Below, in pieces: positions 32,241 to 43,787 of a stretch of 64,000 nucleotides of DNA. The stretch's first letter is position 1. Each line of letters starts with the position of its first letter. The position numbers and the translations under genes were made by a program. This DNA comes from Immersiella caudata (Eukaryota; Ascomycota; Sordariomycetes; Sordariales; Lasiosphaeriaceae): assembly GCA_030512335.1 (NCBI GenBank), contig JAULSU010000003.1, positions 1,302,001 to 1,366,000 on the forward strand, read 5' to 3'. Under the pieces are notes generated by a model. The model was not told the origin of the DNA. It did no database searches and saw only the letters and a list, made by a program, of their open reading frames with translations.

Positions 32241-33441
32241 ATGCATCCGCGATTCTTCCTCCCCCTCGCCGCGATGGCGGGGGCGGCGTACGCAGACAGC
32301 AAGGAGACGACGAAAACGACCTCTACAATAACATCTACCACAACGGCCTGTGTCGCAACAGCAACAAACGGCGCATTCTTCGACTTGCGTCTCGACACCG
32401 CGCTGCGAGTGGAGGAGGGGGTCAAGACACCTAAGGGCGCTCGTACCGAGGACTATATCGCAAGAGGATATGACTATGGGGCAAATTTCACGCTGAACAT
32501 CTGCGGCGCAGTCGTCAAGAAGGTCGACGACGTCGTTGGGGTTGAGAAGTCGTCGTGGAAGAACATCAGCGCGCACTACGAGATCAAGGACAAGGTGTAT
32601 TCTCTAGGGTAAGAAAAGGCGGCACAGCTCTACTTGGGATATTCGCTAATATCCTTCTAGATTACAATCAGGCGAACTCGTACCGAGGGGCAAGAAGCTC
32701 GTCCTCCAATATTCGGGCGGTTCTCCTTGCGGCGACTCGAAGGGCAAGGTTAAGCGGGGCAGCGTCCACAACGGAGCCACATACCGCGGCTACAGTGACG
32801 ATGATGACGAGGACAAGTCGCGCAAGAAGGAAACCAAGGATAAGGACGACCAGAAGAAGCCCACCAAGGACAAGGATGACAAGGAGAAAGACAAGGATAA
32901 GGATAAGGCGGTGCGCCGCAAGTCAGCCACCATCTCGTTTCTCTGCGACCGCGATCCCGACGTCATAACGTCCGCCTCGTTCGTCGGTACGGATCCGGAC
33001 GAGTGCGCCTACTTCTTCGAGGTGCGATCACAGCACGCCTGCGCCGGTGCAGAGCCCCACAAGCCTGGAAGCGTTGGACCGGGGAGCGTATTTGCGATCA
33101 TCTTCTTCATTGCGATACTGGTCTACGTTGTCGGAGGTATCTTTTACCAGCGCACCGTCGCCCACGCTCGCGGCTGGAGGCAGCTGCCCAACTACAGCCT
33201 GTGGTCCAGCATCTGGAATTTCCTTACGGTGAGTCCTAGCCTTCCCCCCTCGGGCAGTTGAAGCACAAAATTTGCTGATAGTTCCAAGGACGTAGCCATC
33301 ATTCTCACTTCGTCGTGCGCGCGATTTCTTCCAAGCCGACGTGGCTATCACACACTTTCGGTTTCGGCCAATGGAAGGAACCGGAATCGCGATGACGAAA
33401 ACCGACTGATCGATCAACTCGACGAGGAGTGGGACGATTGA
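32241..33441 (+). CDS. ATG27: Autophagy-related protein 27
   Basis: Three exons: 32241-32608, 32661-33228 and 33289-33441 (1089 nt, 362 aa). A signal peptide (MHPRFFLPLAAMAGAAYA) precedes a mannose-6-phosphate-receptor-like lumenal domain with cysteines (NICGAVV, GGSPCGDSKG, ISFLCDRD, DECAYFFEV). A lysine/aspartate-rich insert sits between residues of about 175 and 220. One transmembrane helix follows (VFAIIFFIAILVYVVGGIFY), and the tail ends RLIDQLDEEWDD, typical of filamentous-fungal ATG27. The protein cycles between Golgi, endosomes and vacuole and helps ATG9 traffic during autophagy (family knowledge). The charged insert looks lineage-specific. Confidence 0.92.
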
Positions 33442-34568
33442 TCGCGCGTGCTTCTCGAGAACGTTCGACTGTATATCTCGGGTTTCCGTTTCCCTTCCTT
33501 TGTCCATGTTCCAACACTGGCTTGAGCCACCACTTTCGGCGAGCGTGTCTTCTTTTGCTTCTGTACTAGGGTAATCATCAGGCGGCGTTGGGCTCAGGGG
33601 TGGGATTTAGCTGGGTCTGAACACCCTGCAGGCCCAGCCTGGAAGGCGGTGGGTATAGAATGTTTTGAATAGAATCGTTGCATGTCTATCCCCTGGCTTT
33701 GTGTCTGCGTCTCGCAGCTTCGATGTCTCACTGCGGCGATGCTAGTCCGCGCGCTAGAACTTCCCCCGGACTTCTTCTACCTGAGACTCCCAGCGCACTT
33801 GGACTAACACAAAGTGACGGACGGTTCTCTCGTCACAGTTGCGAAATGATGAGGCGGCCGATGCTTCATACTCTCAGGCCGGTTGCGAAGGAGCCTTCTC
33901 GAGTTCACCGACGTCATGTTTGAGAACCCCGAGCCCAAGCATGCAGCACTGGAAATGCCCGTGACGGGCAGCGGCCGTCCGAACTTTGCGACACGCTAAA
34001 GCCACCTGCATCTCCTCTCCCTCCGCCCCAGACCGAAGACTAGACTCATCGGTCCGCTCAGCCTCCCGGAACTCGATTACTTCAGCCCTTGCACTCCCAG
34101 ATTCCCAAAGGGAAGACGGTGTACCACTCGACGGATAAGCGCGTGGAACACTTTGGAGCATCGTGTGCGACTCTGGACAGACTCAACAGCGGGTGTAACG
34201 CAGCGCCTCTTTTCCCAAGCCACAACGGAAGGTGAGTGCATGGTTCCATTTCCGTCTGATGATAGCAGCCTGGAGGCTGTAATGGTTATGTCAGACCTAG
34301 CTTGGCCTACCTCGAGTATGAGTATGGGGATGCTTTGTGTCGTAGCTTCGGTCTGCACCTGACTTGACTTTTGTGACGATGGTCTATATAAGCGGTTTCC
34401 TTCACCTCGCTGCCTTTTGGGGGTCGTTACTTATCATCCTAGGTCTCTTGCAGAGCCACCGCGCATCAACACCACACCCACACGCGCCAACCCCTGAGCA
34501 CCAACAACAACCAAATAACGACATCAACAACCCTCACATACAGCATCAATATCTACACAACAGCAAAC
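33442..34568. other. Intergenic region
   Basis: No supported gene. A TATA-like TATATAAG at 34385-34392 lies about 180 bases before the ATG at 34569 and is followed by a long CA-rich leader, as in fungal 5' untranslated regions. Confidence 0.5.
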
Positions 34569-35009
34569 ATGACCCTCAAGCCAACCCCACCTCTCCGCTA
34601 CACCCACCACAACCCAACAAACTCAACCCACCACTGGCTAGACGCCCAAAACCGCCCCTGGAAATCCCCCGTCGCAGACCCTTCCACACCGATGATGACC
34701 CCTGAGTTCGCCGGCCCTCACTCCATCCATCCCAAAGCACCTATGGCAACCCGCACTCGCCGTCTCATGAAGACCATCTATTGCAACGTACGGGGTATCG
34801 ATCGCGAGCCAGACTCGGATGATGAGCGGTATGCGGAGGAGCATATGATGAGGGGTGATGGGGGGTGTTCGAGGGCTAGTTTGGGGAGGGTTAGAGGGTG
34901 GAAAAAAAGGAGAAATAGGGGCGAGGTGAAGAAGAGGGATTGGGAAGGGAGGGAGGGTTCGCTGGATGAGAAGGGGATGGGGGTTAGTGAGAAGGAGGTT
35001 TGGGGGTGA
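34569..35009 (+). CDS. Small hypothetical protein
   Basis: A single 146-aa ORF with a good start context (AACATGACC), an upstream TATA box and a CA-rich leader. The N-terminal half is Pro/His/Asn-rich (HHNPTNSTHHWLDAQNRPW) and the middle contains TRRLMKTIYCNVRGIDREP. The C-terminal third is highly charged. No signal peptide, membrane segment or known domain is seen. Promoter layout supports a real gene, but no family is recognised. Confidence 0.5.
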   Translation: MTLKPTPPLRYTHHNPTNSTHHWLDAQNRPWKSPVADPSTPMMTPEFAGPHSIHPKAPMATRTRRLMKTIYCNVRGIDREPDSDDERYAEEHMMRGDGGCSRASLGRVRGWKKRRNRGEVKKRDWEGREGSLDEKGMGVSEKEVWG

Positions 35010-35473
35010 TTAGGAGAAGACAAGGGTGTATGATGGATGAAGTGATGAGGTTATGATTGGCTTTGGATTGTTCCAGCGGAAGGGGAGGTGGGAAGCTAGA
35101 CGCCGGAAATAGAGATAGCGTATATCTAGGCATTCGCCGGTGCTATCACTCCCCAGCTCTAAGTGTGCACACACTACCCTCTCTTCCATTCTCCATTTTC
35201 CACCCACAGCTGTTCTTGCGTTCATACGTAACCCAGGTCGCAGAACATCTCGGCAACACATTTGTCCAGATCTCGGCGCCTACGCTGCTGTCCCAAAAAG
35301 TCCCCAAAATCAAACTCTCCTTCTCCTCGTCTAAGTCCTCGATCCCACAGCTTCATCGCCTCATCTGCTCAAAATGTCCGCACCGTCATTTGCAAAATCC
35401 ACCCTAACACACACCGGACAAGGGATCTTCTCAGTCATCCTCTTGGCATGATGCCATTCAACCATTCCCCAAC

Positions 35474-36540
35474 TCAACCCGGCATCACAGACACACTCAC
35501 AAACCCTCCTCTTCTTCGCCTGCGTCTCTGGGTTACTCCCACACATGTCACAAAGCCTCCATCAATCCTCGACACCACATCCGCCACCCGCACATTGCAA
35601 TACAGCACCCTCCTCCTCAACCCCTCCGGCTCCCCCTTCTCCCACACCCCCCCACCCCCCCCCCCCCCTTCGCCCTTTTCCTTCACCACAGCCACGAAAA
35701 AACGCATCCCCCCACCTCTCTCATCGGCGATACTACCGCCCCACGGCTTATAGTAGAAGTTCACATACTCCTCGCGCCCCGTCTTACACAGATAAATTCT
35801 TTTATGCTTCCTTATCCACTCCAACCTCTTCTCGTCGTGAGGTGAATTAATCCTCGCTGCTTCCTGCGGTGTAACCTTGTCGATGAACTGCTGAAATAGC
35901 TCCGCGCCCCAGCTATTCGGCAAGCTGCCGGCTAGAAGCCTCTTCCCGCCGCCTTTTATATCCTTAACGCCGGGTTCCCAACCAGGTGGGGATCGAACCC
36001 CTAGCGGACGCAGCGGAGGATCCTGTGGGTTTTGGTATCCACGGTGACGTCTGCTTTTGCAAATGGCGAAGGCGGGGGGAGTGCGGGCGTTGTGGTAGTC
36101 TTTGGGGATCTCGTAGATTATTTGTTCGATGACCATTGCGCACAATTCGTAGGGGAGGGTGATTCCTTTGGGGCCGTGGGCTTTGATGTTGCCGGTGCCT
36201 GTAGTAAAACATTAGCCACGTAATTCGACACCGAACAACGCCATGAATAGCCACAATAGGAGCCATGTGGCGGAAAGGGGAGACGCACCGTGGTGGTTGA
36301 GGAGTTGGATTGTTTGGTGGATTGGGGCGAGGCGGGTGTCGTAGATGAGGAGTTTGTTGTTGATGTAGCCGGAGGTGGCCGAGCGTAAAGTTGAGCGGAC
36401 GCATTTTAGTATGTTGGCGTTGATAGAATGGAGGTTGGCGTCATCATCGCCGACTGGAGGGCTTGATTGAAGGGCAGACAGGGGTGTGGCAGTAGGGAGG
36501 AGCTTCCAGAGAGGAGAGATAGCCCTAAATTAAATACATG
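35474..36540 (-). CDS. Hypothetical protein, 5' end unresolved
   Basis: The last exon is 36198-35474 and is joined by a GT-AG intron (36288-36199, branch site GCTAAT) to an exon ending at 36289. The joined protein reads ILKCVRSTLRSATSGYINN ... NHHGTGNIKAHGPKGITLPY ... IEQIIYEIPKDYHNARTP and ends in a Gly-rich and then Arg-rich tail. No in-frame ATG precedes the first exon before a stop, so there is probably another 5' exon (a TTTAG acceptor lies at about 36526) or the gene is truncated. A run of Gly codons coincides with a poly-C tract near 35650. The function is not recognised. Confidence 0.45.
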
Positions 36541-37168
36541 AAAGTCTCCAAAGTTTGTGGGTCAATTTTAATTTATGCTTCCAAAGTTAGAGTTTTTTGA
36601 GGTATGGCAAAAGGTGTACTCTCCCTGGCCCACCACAGCGTTCCCACATCAGCTGCCCTACGCCTGCACCTTCTCTAGTCTCCCCTTCCCAAGGGCCATC
36701 CCTACCATCATGGACCTCCTCGAACCCGCCCACCGGGGTCCTTTTTGTTCAGGTACACACCACGGCAAAATTTGCACAAGCAGATAGCCTGAGCCTTAGA
36801 GGCCTAATGACAACTCCCTGAAGTCGTGTTCGCCATCCGAGTTTGACCCCTAACCAAAACCTCGCCTCAGCCGTCAGCGTGCACCCAACCCCTGTTCCCC
36901 TGTCACAGATCCACTGTTGCAACCGCTCTGGCAGTCTTCAGGATTCTTCAACGCTTACATCAAAGTTTTCGAGTGAATAGGTAATCTTTGTTTCAACTAC
37001 CTCAGATCCAGCTACGGCAGGGCTTGTGTCTCAAGAGCCTTCGACCCCCAAAGTTAATCAGTACGCGAAACACAACACCAAAACCCCACCCACGATTTGT
37101 CTCTGTCCATGGTGCTTCCCAGCGCATGATAAGCTCCCAGCCTACAATGAGCTACCCATGTCCATTAC
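36541..37168. other. Intergenic region, nothing recognised
   Basis: No supported gene. Short ORFs on the plus strand (for example at 36575) have no motif and an ordinary pyrimidine-rich composition. Confidence 0.5.
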
Positions 37169-38084
37169 CTATGCACTACCTGCAAGCTGCAGCGATGGGC
37201 CACTGTCGGAATCAGTATCGCTATCGTCGTCATCGATTTCAAGATCCCTGCCCATCAATGGCAGGCCGTCTGAATCGTATTCGACATCCCCCTCGTATTC
37301 GTCTTTCCACTTGTAGCCGGCTCTCAACATGAAGTCATTAACGTTCTTGAAGCTGCTGAATGTCTCATCCCACCCACTGCCACTGTAGCATCCACCCGAC
37401 AGCCGAGATAATTTAGGTACAACACTGATGTTGGCAGAGGCGAATGCCACGGAGGACTTGTCGCAAACGCGCAACAGCTTAACCTAAGCACCACGACATC
37501 TAGCGGAGTAGAGTCGAAACTCTCGGAGATTAGGGAATTCCCCACTTAAGGCGCAATGAGAAAGGTGAGCGATTGCTCGTTCACTGATTCCGCATAACAC
37601 CAATTCGAAAGAGTCGGCACCAACGTCTCTTAACTCCAGGACCTGGATTGTCGGGTAGTTCTCGATGAGAGCCTCTAGAGAGCGTTCATCTCTTAAATCC
37701 TCGCAATAACACATGTCAACGCTGAACTGTTTCAGCTCGGAGAGTCGCAACATTGACCTCGGCAGTATGCCACGAGCCCCAAACCCGCGGTCAGACAGGA
37801 AGTTCTCCATCCAATCAATTCTCACCTCGAGTCGCAGCGTTTTCAACTGTTGTGGGGCTGCATCCAGCCATGTCAGAGTGATTGGTTTCTGGCATCGTTA
37901 ACTCGAAATTCTCTCTTTCCACCTGCTGAATAACGAGCTCCTCGAGCCGAGCGCCACAATTGCGCAGGAAGGTCGACAGCTCCGAGCTTTTCGCGGAGGC
38001 TGTTGCTGCGTCTAGAGGGATGCGGATGTGGGAATTTTTAGGGGTCGTGGTGGTGGAGGCTAGGGTGAGCGTTTGTTTGGGCAT
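37169..38084 (-). pseudogene. Decayed F-box/LRR-like gene
   Basis: Reading on the minus strand, an exon ending at 37936 (FLRNCGARLEEL) can be spliced over a 48-nt intron (37935-37889, with a GTTAAC branch) to PITLTWLDAAPQQLKTLRLE. The frame then runs on through LSELKQFSVDMCYCEDLRDE and FPNLREFRLYSARC to a TAG at 37486-37484. Beyond it the same frame continues with VKLLRVCDKSSVAFASANIS to 37169. The order and wording resemble the C-terminal LRR-like part of the F-box gene at 39548-41519 (LKEFFIDAEFC, LRELRLQSV). No F-box or good start codon was found upstream, and the frame to 38490 lacks an ATG. It appears to be a truncated paralogue with an in-frame stop. Confidence 0.55.
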
Positions 38085-38490
38085 GGTTTCTTTTGGGGAG
38101 TTTGAATATTTGGTATATGATTTGAGCTTGATTGGTACAGCAATAAGAAGAGGCTAGATCCTTGGCGATTGATTGCTTCAAGTCCTGATCGCAAGAGAGC
38201 GATATACAGGGTTGGCGTTGACAGGCTAAAGTGAGCGGGGCAGACTCGTTGGCAAGCTGCTGCTGTCCTGTCCAGAGTGCGAGGTTGATGTAGCACCTAG
38301 GACTCTGGGCAAAGATCTCGTAGCTCACTGGAATGCCGCGTAACACAGACCTTATCGTTGCTTCATTGTGATTCACGGCCTGATGAGGGAGGTTCGTCGC
38401 AGACGGGCGAGATCCATGGTTTTGGCTCGGCAGCGTCGCACAGTCCGATAGTATGGATTTGACGCTCCCGATGGCGCATCCCCTTGCCAC

Positions 38491-39547
38491 AGGTTTCCCT
38501 CAAAGTTTTAGGCGCTTGGCTGCTCGGTGAAGTTGGATTGAAAGGCAGCTGAGCGCGACGATGTTTCCACTACTTACACGTGACCACACCACCCTCCAAG
38601 CAACTTGATCTGACACATGATCACGATGGCAGTCCATGTGGTTGCCGGCTGATTCCAGACTCCACCGAGGCCGTTGGTGCAGGGCCCTTCTTGACAAAAA
38701 AAACGCCCCGGCCCTTCTTGACAGCGGGCCGTGACTCACAGAAGTGTGATCAGCGACTGTCAACACGGCTTCTACCGTCAGGAGCATTCTCAGTGGAACG
38801 GCGGGTTCGAATCCCTATGCTGATGAATGTTGGTTATTCTGCCTCAATGGTGTTGTGGCCATGAATGACAAAGAAAACCGGCAGTGGCTCTGCACGTGCA
38901 ACCACCTCATTCCTCCATGAATGAGCCACTTGTCCTGAGACTGCCCTCTAGGGCTCCTCTCGGGACGTTGTGGGAAACGGTGGCAGAAAAATTGAGCTTA
39001 TCTCCCCCACCTTTTAGGGACACGTGCTAGGACGAAGCCTTGAGGTGTTGACGAACCATGTTTTCGGCACGGTGGAGATGGGGCGGTCTGCAATTGCCGC
39101 TTCACAGCCATAGAACCTCCTTCGTTCCGCCCAAGGGGCCGTTGCTCGTGGACCAAATGGCTCGTCCCTTCCGGCTCATGTTCCAGGGTCTTCGTGCACT
39201 TCAGCTGTGAGAATACAAATGGTATTCCCTCTGTACCCGATATCCTCACCCCCGGACCAAGGCCCCGACAGACGCAAACCGTTTTGCCTATCTCGAACCT
39301 TGATTAGCATTTTGGCTTGCCGCGGGTATGGCCTCAACTCTATATAGCCCTTCCCTTGGGGCGTTGGTCATCCGCCCTCAAAATTTTCTCAAAGCCGCAC
39401 AACTCAATTCAACTGACCGCGATCTCGACCGCGTTGGATTTTGAACTCGGCGTAATACTGTTGCGGAAATCCCAACTAGCGGCAAACGTCTTCCCCTCAA
39501 CCTGGTAGGTGCTTTGTCGATATTTAGACCCAGGTCGACCCAAAAAG
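38491..39547. other. Intergenic region upstream of the F-box gene
   Basis: No supported gene. A TATATAG at 39341-39347 lies about 200 bases before the F-box gene ATG and may be its TATA box. Confidence 0.5.
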
Positions 39548-41519
39548 ATGGGGAAATTCCGTGCGAGGTGTTGTCGCATCGCTAGAAAGCTCTTTTGCAG
39601 AAAGAAAAAGTCCTCGGAACGGCCACGGGACAGCTCCGACGAGTCAGATTCCGACAGCAAAAGCGCCGACAAAGCGATTGCAAGCACATTCAAGGGCATC
39701 AGGGCTGGTTTCGAACAAGTTGATGTCGACAACGTGGATTCCGACAAGACAAAGCGCGACAACGCGGATGTGGCAGTGAGGGCGGAGGCCAGAAAACTGG
39801 ATGCCGACAAGATGGATTCCGGCAAAGTCAATCCCGACGACTCTGGATCAGGCGTGGAAAGGGCGGGTGTTGACGAGCTGGGCGACGAAGAGATGGCCCG
39901 GGGTTCCGACACAATGGGTCCCGACAGGACGAAGCTCGGCAAGGAGGGTCAGGAAGGGCAACATGTCTCCAAGCTGGTTCACAATTTTCGGGATCTCATC
40001 AGTCTTCCCAACGAGATGGTCGCCATGATCTGCGAGCAGATTTTTGACGGAGGGTTTGGGAGAGACGCGTTGTCAAAGTTGAGTCAAACATGCAAGAGAA
40101 TGAACGAAATCGCCATACTCGTTCTCTACCGAGCTATCAAAGCGGGCGACGACCGGGAACGGAATAGGCCCTTACCAAAGCTTGAGATTGTCAGCCTCCT
40201 TTCGACGCTTTGCGAAAATTCACGGCTCGCTTCCTTGTGAGTGTTAACTGCAGTGTTTCTCTTCCCGTTTTGTCTTTTTCTGTTGTCTCGGGGAGCCTTG
40301 GGGGGGTTTTCGCTGCTGAGACAGAGAAAGTTTCCCAAAATGGAGATGACCAGCTGATATTCGCCGCAGAGTCAAGTGCATCGAGATCCGATCTGATCTT
40401 GAGTGCCACGTGGGCATGGAGCAAGGTGTTAGTACCGAACGCTTACATCGGAGACCCCCCGCTCTGGACAACGAGTTGATGGACTGGTTTGTTACCAGTC
40501 TTGACAGGTACAACAAGCATGGTTATGTTGCCCCTGGAACCGGTCTTCCCTTTGGAACAAGTCGCCACTGCCCCAGACACGGGGTCATCTGCGCGAAGCT
40601 AGATGCAATAACTTGCGTGGCTTCCTTGACCCCAAACGTGGAAGTCATCGACCTATGGGGATCGGCTTACTACAAAGATCCCTCAAATCCGGATCTAACC
40701 TTCCGCCGGATAGTAACTAAGCTGCCTCGAGTGAAGTTCTTCCGTTTCAGCCAGACTCGGTGCTCTTGTCATGAAGGCATAAGGAGAAGCGACCAGTTCG
40801 CGATTGTCTCCCAGACCACGGTGATCAACCCACAAGACTTCTCCTTGTGTTCGTGGAACAAGAATTTTAAAGTCAACGGCGATCCTTGGCACTCGAACCT
40901 TTCGGTTTTTGTATACAGAGACGCCAAGTCACTCGCCCTCGAGAGGTGCACCATGAAGCCTCTGGCCAACAAGTGGTTCCACCATATGATAGGGGACAGC
41001 AGCAATCACCTACAAAGTCTCGACATGGGACAACTGGCTGGACCACATATGTTTTCCCCCTCCGATATCATATCATGGTCGAGGCCGGCTGCAAGAACGC
41101 TGGAGAGGCTGACTCTCAGAGTGAAACCGAAGGATGACCTCGAGCACATCTCGACAATCAGGACCGTCGCCGGGCTCCCAGAGCTAAAGGAATTCTTCAT
41201 CGATGCCGAGTTCTGCACAGGCCTCGACAGTTCAGATTGTCTCGTCGAGCTAGTCAGGCGATGTCCCAAGCTGGAGGTGTTGACCGTGAGCGAGCTCTCG
41301 GAAGCGTCTGGGCTCCGAGAGTCAGCACTTCTGCAGCTTGCGCAGCGCTACCTGACTCCCAGGGGCAGGCCTTTTGTCCCTCTCCGGGAGCTGCGGCTAC
41401 AGTCAGTGACGCCGCACTCTAACTTTGAAGCGGTGAGCGAGGCATGCGGTTCGGCTGGCCGGGAGGCTCTCGCACGGGCCGGCATCGAATTGTACATCGG
41501 CGAGTCAACAGGCAGGTAG
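39548..41519 (+). CDS. F-box protein with LRR-like C-terminal region
   Basis: Two exons, 39548-40236 and 40370-41519 (1839 nt, 612 aa), separated by a 133-nt intron. The basic start (MGKFRARCCRIARKLFCRKK) is followed by an acidic, low-complexity region with repeated D-S-D-K-like units (residues about 30-135). An F-box-like motif follows, LISLPNEMVAMICEQIF then LSKLSQTCKRMNEI (about 155-200). The rest (about 400 residues) has LRR-like strands such as VEVIDLWGSAYY, LQSLDMGQL, LERLTLRVK and LEVLTVSEL. It probably acts as a substrate receptor of an SCF ubiquitin ligase by binding Skp1 (family knowledge). The target is unknown. A decayed relative lies at 37169-38084. Confidence 0.85.
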
Positions 41520-41942
41520 ATGTCGCACACCCGTCTGGGATCCGGAGGATGGATGATTTGAGAGGTGCATTGGCGCAGATTGGATATAACAAATGATCTC
41601 AAGAAAATCTTTAGGTTATGGGCATAGTTTGGTTGGGATCTTTGATTAGCGTGATGGAACCACGGTGTCACGTCGAAGGGAGTTTGAGCTTGGGGTCAAG
41701 CAAAGTAGGCATAATGTGAGGGTGGAGGCCGTGGTTTTCGAGAGACCTCCACATGGAGTCTGTCTTGTCGGGCCGTCCACCTCATCAAAAGGTATTGCCT
41801 GAATTTAGCATCGAAATATGCTGATAGGTATATCTGTAAGTTTGGGATCTTGTGTTTGCATACCAAGAACACTGGCTAGGGTATCGACAGAAATACGTTG
41901 GGGCGGACTTCCCGATTTGTTGAAAGCACCGCCGCTCCGCCC

Positions 41943-43787
41943 TTAATAGTCCTGCGAGCTCAGCTCCGAGAGATGATCTTGTAACATCGACAACGCTTTG
42001 GGGAACCTTGGTGTCAGGTTGCAGGCGAACTCGACCGGGCGACTGCGCACGAGTTGTCAGCACAGAATAGTGAGCATTTGAGATTGGGGACATACACCAC
42101 AATGCCCTCGTCGATACACCCATCGACGTCAAAAGGAACAAGCTTTCCATCGGAGCCACGCTCGCCATCGATGTTGGTCGCCCATGCAAGAAGCACCATG
42201 TTGATCATGAGCATCTTGTTTGCGAAAAATCGACCAGGACAGACGCGACGGCCGAAGCCAAAGCTCACGTGGCCCTCTTCCTTGGTGTCTGCTGGTGCAG
42301 GGCCGAGTTTGCCGTTCTTGTCAAGATGTCGGGCGGGATTGAAGAGGTGTGCGTCTTCTCCAAACACCCCTGGGTCGCGATTGATGGCCCACACGTTTGG
42401 CACGAGCATGGTGCCCTTCGGGATGAAAAATCCATTGTGCCAAATGTCCTCGGAAGTGTTGTGTGGGAGGCCCAGAGGATCGATTGGACGCCACCGAATG
42501 GTCTCCCTCACCATAGCCTGCATGTAGGGCATGTTGTCGCAGTCGTCAAACGTCGGCAACCGATCCCGGCCAACCACGCGGTTGAGTTCATCGTGCATGC
42601 GTTTCTGCACATCGGGGTACAAAATCATAGCCATCAGCCACCAACTGAGAACACCCGTCATGGTCTGGGCGCCGGTGCTGGTTCGGAAAACGTCAGCCAT
42701 TGGCCAGAGAGCTTTGGAAGGCGCTATACAGACAAGACTGCGCCAGCCAACCAGAATTCCTCTTCCTGCCGCAGGCCAAGCGCCTTGGATCGCTCGGTGA
42801 GCGTCTTGACGACACTCGGACGGTCAATTTCTTTCTTCTGCTTCAGTATATCAGCCACCTCCCCCAACAACCCCGCAGCCAGGGCAACCTACCTCTGCAC
42901 CCTTCGTCTCGTTAAACAAGCGCTTGAACGTCGTCGAGTCGGTCGCAAACGCCTGATTCGCCATCCTCTTCCACGGCGACATCCACGCCGGGAACCACTG
43001 CAAAAATGGCAAAATCTCGACTAGATACGCTCCAGGCGTCGCCGACCGCGTCAACCGCTCAAGATAGATGTTGAGCGTCCGCACGTCGGGGTCCGTGTCC
43101 GAGTGCACAGCGGTCTTACCGTAGATCATCTTGATCGTCGATGCTGCCACTGCGCGCTGGATGTGCCCGTACCACTCGGTGCTTCGGTCCGCTCGAGCGT
43201 CAGAAACCATGTGCACAGCGAGAGTGAGAGCTTCGCGGTGAAGGGCAGGCTGAAAGAGGGGGACAACGCCGGCGCGGAGGCCGTCTTGGGAGGCGCGACG
43301 CATGCGATGCCATCTGGGGTTTTGTCAGTTCAGCTGCGATAACGGTTGAAAACCGAACTTTGAAGAGGTGGACACACATTTCGCCCGGGTTGAGGAAAGG
43401 GAGCATTAGGTTTCCAGTCATGATTCCCACAACGATGCTCCGAGGGCGGTGGGAGCTGACCGCCGCCTTGCGGTCAAGCAAGCCGGCGACGGCCTGCAGC
43501 GAGTTGAGAACGACAACATGTTGGCCCGCGGCGTTGAGATACATGAGGTCGCCATACTTCTCCCTCAGGGAGGTGAAGGTCAACCACTTGTCGCCGATCA
43601 GCTCGCGAACGTTGCCAAGCACCGGGAGGCCCCGAGGTCCCGGGGGAAGCTTCTTCCACGGCCCACGCGGGACGGCATTCCACAACGCCGAAGTGGAGAA
43701 TACTATGAGGGCTAGCCCCAGGATTGTCAGGCGGGGATGCTCCAAGACAAGCTCTTTGGCCGGCTGAACAATGGTGAGTGGATCCAT
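41943..43787 (-). CDS. Cytochrome P450 monooxygenase
   Basis: Five exons: 43787-43378, 43313-42893, 42840-42734, 42677-42096 and 42042-41943 (1620 nt, 539 aa), all phases consistent. An N-terminal membrane anchor (LTILGLALIVFSTSALW) is followed by the hinge KLPPGPRGLPVLGN. The ExxR motif is ETIR in MVRETIRWRP, a PERF-like FNPARHL follows, and the haem loop is FGFGRRVCPGRFF. The I-helix reads FTGAQTMTG: the usual acidic residue before the conserved Thr is replaced by Gln. The closest remembered relatives are fungal secondary-metabolism P450s of the O-methylsterigmatocystin oxidoreductase-like type. It lies 1.8 kb from a terpene synthase transcribed the other way, so it likely oxidises that product. 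Confidence 0.93.

Noticed and set aside
35975..36010. T-arm-like GGGGTTCGATCCCC on the minus strand
   Set aside because: No matching acceptor or anticodon arm upstream, and it falls within a plausible coding exon.
38749..38824. tRNA-like sequence with a T-arm-like GGTTCGAATCC and a 76-nt spacing between pairing ends
   Set aside because: The acceptor ends pair, but position 8 is not T, no proper D arm with GG is present, and the T stem pairs poorly.
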